DNA of 8,889 bases from Anaerolineae bacterium (GTDB lineage: Bacteria > Chloroflexota > Anaerolineae > 4572-78 > J111): contig JAGRBY010000278.1 in NCBI GenBank assembly GCA_020433835.1, forward strand, positions 1 to 8,889, given 5' to 3'. Below are positions 1 to 6,762 of this stretch, piece by piece (position 1 is the first letter of the stretch; every line of letters begins with the position of its first letter). The translations under genes were made by a program, and so were the position numbers. The notes beneath the pieces are model-generated. The model did not search any database and had not been told where the DNA came from. It saw nothing but the letters and a program-made list of their open reading frames with translations.

Positions 1-31
1 AGGGTCTTTTGTTTTGTTTGAACTGAAATCT

Positions 32-2482
32 TTAGGCTTGCGCTTCCGCTGTGGTTCGACCGGTAACGCGCCGAACGAGCGTGCCAAACTCACCCTGACT
101 CCAGGAGACCAGAATTGGCACGGCAGTAAAGATAGAGGAGTAAGTTCCGCTGACAATCCCGATGAGGATAATCGCAATAAATTGTCTTACTGTGGCCCCT
201 CCAAAGAGAAGAATAGCCACTACCACAAAGGTCGTACTAATGGAAGTGACAACACTACGCGTTAGGGTTTCCAGCAAGCTGCGATTACAAACTGTCTCAA
301 ACGCTTCGGTGCGGTAGCGAGGTAAGTTCTCGCGGATGCGGTCAAACACGATAATGGTGTCGTGGACGGAATACCCGATGACGGTTAGGATCGCCGTCAA
401 GAAGAGAGCATCCACTTCCCAGCCGGCAATGACGCCAAAAATAGCGAACGCGCCGGAGGTAACTAAAATATCGTGCAGCATTGCGGCGATTGCGGCGATA
501 CCGTATCGAAAAGCGTTGGGCACAGAGCGGAAGGCGATGATAAAGAAGATAAGAATAGCCACGGCGGCGGCAATAACCGCGTAAACACCGGCTTTGGTTA
601 CTTCTTGGCCAATGGTTGGCCCAACCGCATCGAATCGGAGTTCGGTGAAGTCACCAAGTTGCTCACGTAATTGCTCTTGAATAGCTACTTTCGCCTCGTC
701 ATCGAGAAACTTAGAGCGAATGAGGATGGTTTGCTCACCTAACTGTTCGGCTGTGGTAACCGAGGTATCGTTAAAGCTTTCGCCATTGTGGGTAAAGTTG
801 GTGAAGATTTGGCGCACTTCAGAAGGCTGCGGTGGTTCTGCAAATTGAAGTTCCATTAAAGAGCCGCTGGTAAAGTCGATACTCAATTTGAGCGGTGTAC
901 CGAACTGTACAGTCGAAATGACCATCGCCAGCAACCCCAAGGTAATGAGTACGGCAGAGAAAACATAGTACGATCGGCGTTTGCCGACAATGTCGAGAAA
1001 CCAGTTGGCCCAGCTGGGGGCTGTTTTATCGCCGGTTTCAAGGGTGAAGCCCATAAGCAAAGGGTTGTTTTTGACTTTGTCACCACTTAGGGCAAATACA
1101 AAACGAAGTAAGGTGCGGGTAACGGTGACGGCAGTAAAGATGTTGGTGAGCACACCCAAGGCCAGCGTAATCGCAAACCCTTTTACAATACTGGCACCAA
1201 AGTTCGAGCCGAACCAGAAAAGAATCAGGCAGGTAATGAGCGTACTGAGCGCCGAGTCGCGAATAGAGGGCCACGATCGAGCAAAGCCTTGTTCAGTGGC
1301 TAATTTTAGGCTGCGACCGTTGCGCAGTTCTTCTTTCATCCGCTCAAAAATAAGGATGTTCGCGTCGACAGCCATCCCGACCGATAGTATGAAGCCGGTG
1401 ATAGCGGGTAGCGTCAAGGTCACGGGAATAATTTTGTACAGACCAAAGTTTAAAAGTCCGTAAACAGCTAGCGCCAGAGCCGCGGTAAAGCCGGGCAGGC
1501 GATAGTAGATAATCATAAACAGAAGAACAATAATAAGACCGATAGTTCCGGCTCGGATACTGCGTTCAACCGAGTCTTGACCCAGCGTTGGCCCTACCGA
1601 GCGATTCTCGACAACCTTTAACGGCACCGGTAGCGCCCCGTAGCGAAGCTGGATAGCGAGGGCCTGGCCCTCTTCCAGTGAGTCACTGCCTAAAGAGATG
1701 GTTCCTCTGTTATCGATACGAGCATTAACGGTGGGGCAAGAGAGAACAACTTTATCGATGACGATACACAGGAAGTTGCCGATGTTGGCTCCGGTATATT
1801 CACCAAATTTTTGACCACCTTCGGTGGTAAGGGCAAAGTTGATCTCAACAACGCGGGAGTTGGGGTTGAGACCGGCATTATCGACATTTGCCAGATCACT
1901 CCCGGTGATGATGGTTTCGTAGACTCGTGCCGGTGGTGTCTCACTTTCCCCTTCGGCTGTGGCTGCATCTGTCTCCGGGGTTGTGTCGCCGCCGAAAGAG
2001 GTCTGGATAACCGTACCATCCGGTACGGGCCCGCTACCAGCATCGACAAATTCCAACAGTCCAGTCTCGCGTAGGGTGCTGATGGCCATCTCGGGATCAG
2101 ATATACCCGGTAGTTCGACAATCATCCGATTATCACCCTGAAGCTGTACCAGCGGTTCGGTGACGCCCAAACCATTGACGCGGTTGTCAACGATAATACG
2201 GGCTGCTTCCATTGCCCCATCTTGCAGTTCTTGCCCTTCCGGCAGGTCTGCTTCGAGCACAACTTGCAGACCACCTTGCAGGTCTAAACCTTTGTGAATC
2301 CGAATGCTCCGCTCTTGATCGCCTTGCCAAAATAAGAGCGAAGCCCACCACGGAGCAGGCTCCTGCGCACCGAGATCCTGTTCGGCAGGAGAACGGTAGG
2401 TGAGGTTGGCCGTTATAATCCAGATTAAGGCCCCTGTAAGTAATAAAATACCGATAAGTTTGCTAATATTTCTTTGATCCAT
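32..2482 (-). CDS. secDF: Fused protein-export membrane protein SecD-SecF
   Basis: SecDF is an accessory of the SecYEG translocon. It uses the proton motive force to pull exported proteins through the membrane late in secretion. The 816-residue protein joins SecD (about 1-465) and SecF (about 500-816) in one chain, as in several Gram-positive lineages. SecD shows TM1 (about 9-28), the GLDLQGG motif (65-71), an extracytoplasmic domain, and a five-helix bundle with the motif AVDANILIFER containing D373. SecF shows TM1 (about 505-525), IDFTSG (535-540), VGPTIGQEV (620-628) and YSVHDTIIVFDRIRE with D708. D373 and D708 sit at the conserved transmembrane acidic positions tied to proton movement. 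Residues about 165-186 form an acidic, Thr/Pro/Glu-rich insert in the SecD external domain. The ATG has a weak AAGG 13 bases upstream. The gene ends in TAA near the window edge, and the family call is very secure. Confidence 0.97.
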   Translation of the reverse strand: MDQRNISKLIGILLLTGALIWIITANLTYRSPAEQDLGAQEPAPWWASLLFWQGDQERSIRIHKGLDLQGGLQVVLEADLPEGQELQDGAMEAARIIVDNRVNGLGVTEPLVQLQGDNRMIVELPGISDPEMAISTLRETGLLEFVDAGSGPVPDGTVIQTSFGGDTTPETDAATAEGESETPPARVYETIITGSDLANVDNAGLNPNSRVVEINFALTTEGGQKFGEYTGANIGNFLCIVIDKVVLSCPTVNARIDNRGTISLGSDSLEEGQALAIQLRYGALPVPLKVVENRSVGPTLGQDSVERSIRAGTIGLIIVLLFMIIYYRLPGFTAALALAVYGLLNFGLYKIIPVTLTLPAITGFILSVGMAVDANILIFERMKEELRNGRSLKLATEQGFARSWPSIRDSALSTLITCLILFWFGSNFGASIVKGFAITLALGVLTNIFTAVTVTRTLLRFVFALSGDKVKNNPLLMGFTLETGDKTAPSWANWFLDIVGKRRSYYVFSAVLITLGLLAMVISTVQFGTPLKLSIDFTSGSLMELQFAEPPQPSEVRQIFTNFTHNGESFNDTSVTTAEQLGEQTILIRSKFLDDEAKVAIQEQLREQLGDFTELRFDAVGPTIGQEVTKAGVYAVIAAAVAILIFFIIAFRSVPNAFRYGIAAIAAMLHDILVTSGAFAIFGVIAGWEVDALFLTAILTVIGYSVHDTIIVFDRIRENLPRYRTEAFETVCNRSLLETLTRSVVTSISTTFVVVAILLFGGATVRQFIAIILIGIVSGTYSSIFTAVPILVSWSQGEFGTLVRRVTGRTTAEAQA

Positions 2483-2565
2483 AGGTAGAGTAAAACCTTA
2501 CTACATCAATTTAGAGTGCCCATGCTTAGAGAAACACGGGTTTATACGAAAGGTGTCAACATGAT

Positions 2566-2592
2566 AGTGTAGCACACTTTGAGCATTATCAA
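2566..2592 (-). promoter_or_regulatory. Candidate promoter for secDF
   Basis: Read on the minus strand, TTGATA (2587-2592) lies 15 bases before TACACT (2566-2571). The latter is preceded by TGC, giving an extended -10 pattern. The spacing is short and the match only partial. A nearby TTGACA (2554-2559 region) has no good -10 at the right distance. The 163-bp gap to the upstream gene leaves room for a secDF promoter, but this site is tentative. Confidence 0.3.
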
Positions 2593-2619
2593 AAAATTCC
2601 TGATGACTGTTGCCCCAGG
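2591..2619 (-). terminator. Weak candidate terminator after the selW-like gene
   Basis: On the minus strand, CCTG (2616-2619) can pair with CAGG (2599-2602) across a 13-base loop, followed by AATTTTTT (2593-2600). The stem has only 4 bp, so this is a marginal intrinsic terminator. Its T-run overlaps the proposed -35 of secDF. It may be nothing, or only a partial stop between the lgt1-selW pair and secDF. Confidence 0.25.
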
Positions 2620-2645
2620 GATTTAACGTCTGGAAAGCGTTGAAA

Positions 2646-2891
2646 TTACTTTAATTTGGTTTTGATCAAGTTATAAACTTCATGGGGTTCGGCATGACGT
2701 TTCAACGCTTTTTTTGAAAAAATAAGTTCGCCATCAACCATGATTTCAAAGACACCGCCGGATGAAGGTATAATTTCTAAGGATGTGATCTTAAATTCCA
2801 AATCTTTATCCCACATAATTTCGCTCATTAAGCTCACGGCTCGGGGCGTATAATTTCACTTACGGCAGTATTCAATCGAAATAGTAGACAT
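2646..2891 (-). CDS. SelW/SelT/Rdx-family selenoprotein candidate with in-frame TGA (Sec12)
   Basis: This is a small thioredoxin-fold redox protein of the SelW/Rdx family, 81 residues if the TGA at 2856-2858 is read as selenocysteine. The ATG at 2891 opens MSTISIEYCRKUNYTPRAV, placing C9-x-x-U12 after the first beta strand, exactly where Rdx proteins carry CxxC or CxxU. The rest matches the family: PSSGGVFEIMVDGELIFSKK (42-61) and a C-terminal helix AEPHEVYNLIKTKL. Eighty-one residues is a normal length. The protein that starts at GTG 2837 (63 residues) lacks strand 1 and the redox motif, so it is unlikely to be functional. AAGGA lies 12 bases before the ATG (2904-2908). The start is 29 bases after the lgt1 stop, so the two genes are probably cotranscribed. 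All other genes here stay open without internal TGA and use TGG for Trp, which argues against a reassigned code. The alternative is a nonsense mutation or sequencing error in a Cys codon (TGC or TGT). Confidence 0.82.
2830..2858 (-). promoter_or_regulatory. Sec TGA codon with candidate bacterial SECIS hairpin
   Basis: The UGA (2856-2858) is followed 13 bases later by GAGC (2839-2842), which can pair with GCUU (2830-2833), including one G-U pair. This closes a five-base loop CGUGA (2834-2838). The loop begins 17 bases after the UGA and has G at its second position. Published bacterial SECIS rules ask for a short stem, an apical loop about 16-37 bases from the UGA, and a G in the first two loop positions, so the hairpin fits. 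The stem is only 4 bp, so it is suggestive rather than strong. It would recruit SelB with Sec-tRNA. Confidence 0.45.
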
Positions 2892-2920
2892 TGTTGTTTG
2901 TTGTCCTTAAATAAGCCTTC

Positions 2921-3835
2921 TTACATTTTTTGCCGGCGAGTTTTGCGTTGTACGGGTGGGCGACGCGTAAAGCGTTTGGCGTATTCGGTTGAGCCGGGTT
3001 TCATAAACGGTACGGAAATTTTACCGCTTTTGACCAGCACAATAAACAGCCCTATCAAGGCAAAAATAATGGAGATAATCATTGAGGTGCTCACCGGCGT
3101 ACCAAAGAAGCGCGGCTGGTCGGGCCGGAAATACAGCTCTATCCAGGTGCGGCCAATCCCGGCGGCAATCAGCGATAATCCGGCGATGACACCGGTGCGT
3201 AACTTGTCACCATGTTTGACAATGAGATAAATGAGAATACCGGCAAGTACCAGGTTCCAGATCATCTCATAGGCAAATGTAGGGTGAAAACGGGTGGTCT
3301 CAATGGGATATGCGGACAAGTCATTCCACGGCGGCAGCCGGTGTTCGGCCGCAATGGGGATGCCCCAGGGTAAGGTTGTCGGCGGGCCGTATAGCTCTTG
3401 GTTGATGAAGTTGCCCCAGCGGCCGATGGCCTGACCAATAAGATAAGCTGGGCCGATTGCATCGGCGATGAGCCAGAAATCGATATTGTTACGCTTGGTG
3501 TAAAACCAGGTAACCAGAGCGCCAACCATAACGCCGCCTAAAATATTGAGGCCACCTTCATTGATAAAAAGAATTCTAATGGGGTCCTCTAAATACCGTG
3601 TTCCGCCGCCGATAATATCAGAAAGTACGTACCACAATCGCGCACCGATAATACCGGAAATAAGCAGCCAAATAAGCAGATCCCAGACTAGGTTGGGGTC
3701 TTCATTTTTACGCTTAACGTACCAGGATGCGTAAGTGGAGGCAATTAACACCCCTGTTACAATCAGCACCCCATACCACCGTACGGTTAACTGCGTGAAG
3801 CCGAGGTCTAAGGAAAAAATAATTGGATCGATCAC
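2921..3835 (-). CDS. lgt: Prolipoprotein diacylglyceryl transferase (paralogue 1)
   Basis: Lgt moves the diacylglyceryl group of phosphatidylglycerol onto the lipobox cysteine of prelipoproteins, the first step of lipoprotein maturation in the cytoplasmic membrane. The 304-residue protein has about seven membrane segments and the family landmarks: VRWYG (18-22), GARLWYV (64-70), GRWGNFINQE (138-147, with R139 matching the essential E. coli R143), FHPTFAYE (183-190), and GRTWIELYFRPD with R229, E233 and R237. The position of E. coli H103 (in FHGG) is leucine here (L99, in ILGG). The C-terminal tail, from about 278, is strongly basic (RRPPVQRKTRRQKM). The start is GTG at 3835, chosen because MIDPIIF aligns with the family N-terminus and AAGGG lies about 10 bases upstream. 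The neighbours are the selW-like gene 29 bases downstream and a repeat-bearing gap upstream. Confidence 0.95.
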   Translation of the reverse strand: MIDPIIFSLDLGFTQLTVRWYGVLIVTGVLIASTYASWYVKRKNEDPNLVWDLLIWLLISGIIGARLWYVLSDIIGGGTRYLEDPIRILFINEGGLNILGGVMVGALVTWFYTKRNNIDFWLIADAIGPAYLIGQAIGRWGNFINQELYGPPTTLPWGIPIAAEHRLPPWNDLSAYPIETTRFHPTFAYEMIWNLVLAGILIYLIVKHGDKLRTGVIAGLSLIAAGIGRTWIELYFRPDQPRFFGTPVSTSMIISIIFALIGLFIVLVKSGKISVPFMKPGSTEYAKRFTRRPPVQRKTRRQKM

Positions 3836-3867
3836 AACGTTACTACCCTTCTTTATTCAAAGATTCC

Positions 3868-4029
3868 GGAAACTTCGATTTATTCAAAATTTACAGGACT
3901 TATACAAAAGTCATGTGACAGTCACTTATTGGTCATAAATCAGTATTGGATTAGCCCAAATAGGTCGATTTAAAGCGTCTAAGTGACTGTCACCTTTATA
4001 ACTGGAAACTTCGATTTATTCAAAATTTA
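3868..4029. repeat. 26-bp direct repeats bracketing a 110-bp element-like segment
   Basis: Identical 26-bp copies, beginning GGAAACTTCG and ending CAAAATTTA, lie at 3868-3893 and 4004-4029. The right copy ends exactly on the sulfatase-fold stop codon (complement of 4027-4029). The 110 bp between them (3894-4003) start CAGGACTTATA and end TTATAACT, so with the next base both ends read as an imperfect inverted repeat starting CAG and TTATA. Inside are the inverted 14-mers listed separately. The layout resembles a small inserted element with a long target duplication, or a repeat-mediated duplication. No coding frame is present. Confidence 0.7.
3915..3993. repeat. Inverted pair of a 14-bp motif, each containing a GTGAC-N-GTCAC palindrome
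   Basis: GTGACAGTCACTTA (3915-3928) is repeated in inverse orientation as TAAGTGACTGTCAC (3980-3993), with 51 bases between. Each copy is itself a near-perfect palindrome (5-bp arms, 1-bp centre). Together they could fold into a cruciform or RNA hairpin, serve as ends or subterminal sites of a small transposable element, or act as paired operator sites upstream of lgt1. Their position inside the direct-repeat bracket favours the element reading. Confidence 0.7.
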
Positions 4030-5592
4030 TTCAAGATACCCCAAAGCCTGGAGTTGTTTAATCATTTGCTCATCATCCAGATTAACCGTTTGTTTGGTTT
4101 GCCAACTGCTTGGCTGGCGCTCGGTTGCTTCCTGAACAAAAGTTTTTAGCTTTTTCGTTAATGTCGCCGTGAGTTGGCTCTGTTGAGCGGCAATGTCGTA
4201 CGTTTCTTGGGGATCGATTTTTACATTGTACAACTCTTCTGGTAGTCCCTCAACTTTAACCACTTTATAGCCGTCTTGGTAAATACCCCAGCGCTTGAGT
4301 TTGCAGTGAAACGGTTCGATCAGCTGCGGTGTGCGTTTTTCCATCATCGACAAGAAGGTTGTCGGCGGGTAGGCTTCTACAAAAACCAAACCTTGTTCAG
4401 GATCGCGCCCTTGAGCGGTTTGGGCCAGGCTCATTTGTTGTACATCGATATCGGGTCGATGTTCGGTTTTAGGAACATCGACATGGGCGGCATTGAGTAC
4501 GGTGTGGAAAATACGCCGGGTGGAAATGGTTTCGTCGATACGCTGACCGGCCGCCATCTGTTCCGGGAATTTGATGATTAGCGGCACATGCACCAGCTCT
4601 TGGTATGCCACAAACGAATGACCTAAAAAATTGTGCTCGCCGATGCCTTCGCCGTGATCGGCCACGATGATGGTTAAAATATTGTCGGCTTGACTCAGAA
4701 ATTCGAGCAGTTGAGCCAATAGATGATCTTGATAGTTGACTTCAGCATCGTAGACATCATTTAGAACAGCGTTTTCTATTTCATCAAGCGGCCCTTCGAC
4801 GGGCAGCAGCCAGCGGAAGGTTTCGACATTATAGCGCCGCAAAAAGTCGCGATAGGCCCGATCTTCTTTAAAGTAAGGTGCGAATTTTTCAATAAATGTG
4901 TCCGGCGGTAAATAGGGCAGATGCGTTTCCATTAAATTGAAAAAGAAAAACTGCGACTTACCAGCCGAATCCATCTTTTGAACCAACTCAGTTACGTCGC
5001 GAATACTATTGGCTGTGTGCCCCTTAAAATTCGCTAAACCCGACCATAGCGGTACAAACCAGGGATGCAGTGAAGCTTGAAAGAGAAAGTCGGAATGGGC
5101 AAAGGCATTTTGAACCGGATACGACAATTTGCGAAGCTGCTGCGTGTACCATTCCCACAGTCGGTTGATGGGGCTGGGCAGCCGGTTCGATCGGCGCGGA
5201 ACTGAAGGCACTGCCCCACAATAGTTATAAAATTTGTTAAATCCCCGCTTAAGGCCGTTGTTGAGCACGCCTACAAGCGGATTGTTGCAAAAGCCGGTTG
5301 TTTGATAACCATAAGCGCTTAACAGTTTTGCCAACGTATCAAAGCGACCATCAAGCGTGGCGTGAGCCTGGAGCGTCTGGTGGGTGGTTGGATATTCTCC
5401 CGTAAACATCGAAGCGTGAGCCGGAATAGTCCACTGTGCGGGAGAGATGGCGTTTTCAAAAATGGTGGCGCTTTCAGCAAAGTGATCGATGTTGGGCGAT
5501 GTTTTTTGGTGATAGTTATAGAGCGATAGTCTATCCCGCCGATGTGTGTCGAGCACAAGCAAGACCACATGGGGGAGATTGTTTTTGGACAT
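4027..5592 (-). CDS. Sulfatase-fold hydrolase (alkaline phosphatase superfamily)
   Basis: A 521-residue enzyme of the alkaline phosphatase/sulfatase superfamily, which hydrolyses sulfate, phosphate or phosphonate esters using a divalent metal. The N-terminal core reads VVLLVLDTHRRDRLS, with metal-ligand candidate D15, then SPNIDHFAESATIFENA and WTIPAHASMFTG. T55 occupies the nucleophile position where true sulfatases have a Cys or Ser that becomes formylglycine. The second metal motif is VADHGEGIGEHNFLGHS, with D312 and H313. The C-terminal part has ELYNVKIDPQETYDIA, typical of the family, and ends in the common ALGYLE tail. No signal peptide or membrane helix is visible, so the enzyme is probably cytoplasmic. 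It starts at ATG 5592 with AGGAGAGG about 11 bases upstream. It lies between the two lgt genes on the same strand. The substrate cannot be told from sequence; a phospho- or sulfo-ester of glycans or lipids is only a guess. Confidence 0.88.
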   Translation of the reverse strand: MSKNNLPHVVLLVLDTHRRDRLSLYNYHQKTSPNIDHFAESATIFENAISPAQWTIPAHASMFTGEYPTTHQTLQAHATLDGRFDTLAKLLSAYGYQTTGFCNNPLVGVLNNGLKRGFNKFYNYCGAVPSVPRRSNRLPSPINRLWEWYTQQLRKLSYPVQNAFAHSDFLFQASLHPWFVPLWSGLANFKGHTANSIRDVTELVQKMDSAGKSQFFFFNLMETHLPYLPPDTFIEKFAPYFKEDRAYRDFLRRYNVETFRWLLPVEGPLDEIENAVLNDVYDAEVNYQDHLLAQLLEFLSQADNILTIIVADHGEGIGEHNFLGHSFVAYQELVHVPLIIKFPEQMAAGQRIDETISTRRIFHTVLNAAHVDVPKTEHRPDIDVQQMSLAQTAQGRDPEQGLVFVEAYPPTTFLSMMEKRTPQLIEPFHCKLKRWGIYQDGYKVVKVEGLPEELYNVKIDPQETYDIAAQQSQLTATLTKKLKTFVQEATERQPSSWQTKQTVNLDDEQMIKQLQALGYLE

Positions 5593-5699
5593 ACAGGGTG
5601 TAACCTCTCCTAATCAAATTCATTACGAGCGAGCGTGTGGTTGAAGTTCGCGGTGTAGTGTGTAATTTTACGTACACGTGAGGATAAAAGCAATTTCGG

Positions 5700-6611
5700 T
5701 TAGGTATGGCTTGATGAATTGGGCGTGTTGAGAGAAGAGGGTGGCGTGTGACGAGAAAATTTTCGCCGCCAGAAGAACAACCCCAGACCAAGAGCAATGA
5801 GCGCTAAACTAACAATTTGGGCTGTGGGGATACCCGACAGTGTCCAGGCATCAGGTCGCAGTGACTCGATGAGAGCGCGTCCAACGGGATACCAGAGCAG
5901 GTATAACGAGAACATGTCGCCATCGAGCCATTTATCCGCATACTTCCGGCCGAGCCAGAGAAACAGACCAAAACCGATAAGATTCCACATCGACTCGTAA
6001 AAGAACACAGGATGAAAAGTAGTGCTTAGCGGATAAACCGTTAAATCATCATAGGGTGGAATACGTTGGTTAACATTGGTAATTGTAATGCCCCACGGCA
6101 GCGTGGTCGGTGGTCCGTACAACTCTTGGTTGAAGTAATTCCCCCAGCGCCCGATAGCTTGAGCCAGCAGCATGCCCGGTGCTAAAATATCGAGCCAGCG
6201 CCAAAGGTTAAGGTGATGCCGTTTGGTATAGAGAACCACCGCCAAAAAACCACCCACCAGTCCCCCAAATATGCCGATGCCGCCTTGCCAAATAACCAGC
6301 GCGGTAGGGAAAGGAATCTGCACCCCAAATAACGAGAGGGTTGTAAAAGGGTTTTCGCTGAAGTAGTAGCTAAAACCTCGATTGCCCCCTGCCGGTGATG
6401 AAAAAATATGGTAGAGACGTGCGCCAATAATACCCAAAATCATGCACCAAATAAGCAAATCCCAGACATGATCGGGGTCTTCGTTACGGCGTCGCGCTTC
6501 TAAAGTGGCGATGTAAGCACCCAAAATAGCCCCGCTTACAATCAACAAACCGTACCATCGAATAGCAAATGGGCCTAACTGAAAAATAATAGGTTCAGTC
6601 GGTGATGGCAT
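5700..6611 (-). CDS. lgt: Prolipoprotein diacylglyceryl transferase (paralogue 2)
   Basis: This second Lgt, 303 residues from ATG 6611, clearly resembles the copy at 2921-3835. It has IRWYG (17-21), GARLYHIF (63-70), WQGGIGIFGG (108-117), GRWGNYFNQELYGPPTTLPW (154-173), FHPVFFYESMWNL (199-211) and GRALIESLRPD, with R245, E249 and R252. The essential GR..N...E signature is complete. F115 replaces the E. coli H103 position. The C-terminal tail is Ser/Pro-rich. The frame is open to 6680, but ATG 6611 is preferred. It follows AAGG at 6 bases, matches the N-terminus of paralogue 1 (MIDPIIF against MPSPTEPIIF), and sits 27 bases after the predicted transcription start, which lies inside the longer reading. 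It is the first gene of the minus-strand block and diverges from the PP2C gene. Confidence 0.94.
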   Translation of the reverse strand: MPSPTEPIIFQLGPFAIRWYGLLIVSGAILGAYIATLEARRRNEDPDHVWDLLIWCMILGIIGARLYHIFSSPAGGNRGFSYYFSENPFTTLSLFGVQIPFPTALVIWQGGIGIFGGLVGGFLAVVLYTKRHHLNLWRWLDILAPGMLLAQAIGRWGNYFNQELYGPPTTLPWGITITNVNQRIPPYDDLTVYPLSTTFHPVFFYESMWNLIGFGLFLWLGRKYADKWLDGDMFSLYLLWYPVGRALIESLRPDAWTLSGIPTAQIVSLALIALGLGLFFWRRKFSRHTPPSSLNTPNSSSHT

Positions 6612-6644
6612 AGTACGCCTTTTCCTTAAGATTATCCATAAAGC

Positions 6645-6673
6645 ACTATACACGCCCAAGGCATGGCAGGCAA
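6645..6673 (-). promoter_or_regulatory. Promoter candidate for the lgt2 block
   Basis: On the minus strand, TTGCCT (6668-6673) and TATAGT (6645-6650) are separated by 17 bases. They match 4/6 and 5/6 of the housekeeping sigma consensus. The predicted start near 6638 gives a leader of about 27 bases containing AAGGA and AAGG before ATG 6611. Confidence 0.55.
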
Positions 6674-6708
6674 ATACCAAAAAGATGCTACATATTCCAG
6701 AAAAACTA

Positions 6709-6717
6709 TGGTATAAT
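6709..6717 (+). promoter_or_regulatory. Extended -10 promoter for the PP2C gene
   Basis: TGGTATAAT (6709-6717) is a perfect extended -10 element (TGn plus TATAAT). No good -35 lies 16-18 bases upstream, which is usual for extended -10 promoters. The predicted start near 6724 leaves a leader of about 39 bases before the TTG start at 6763. It stands about 40 bases from the opposing lgt2 promoter, so a factor bound between them could affect both. Confidence 0.6.
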
Positions 6718-6762
6718 AATGGCGAAGTATAAAAAATTAATCATCAAGGTTAAAAATAAATT

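Noticed and set aside
981..1463. Plus-strand 160-residue frame opposite secDF
   Set aside because: It is antisense to a strongly conserved gene and has low-complexity basic composition, so it is a shadow frame.
2646..2837. A stand-alone 63-residue gene starting at GTG 2837
   Set aside because: It lacks the first strand and the redox motif of the family, has no good ribosome binding site, and is better explained as the part after a Sec TGA.
5660..5677. GTGTA/TACAC inverted repeat between lgt2 and the hydrolase gene
   Set aside because: It is a short AT-rich stem without a T-run and could arise by chance; there is not enough to call a terminator or operator.
6612..6680. N-terminal extension of lgt2 to ATG 6680
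   Set aside because: The extra 23 residues have no family counterpart, and the extension overlaps a good promoter; ATG 6611 has a well-placed AAGG.
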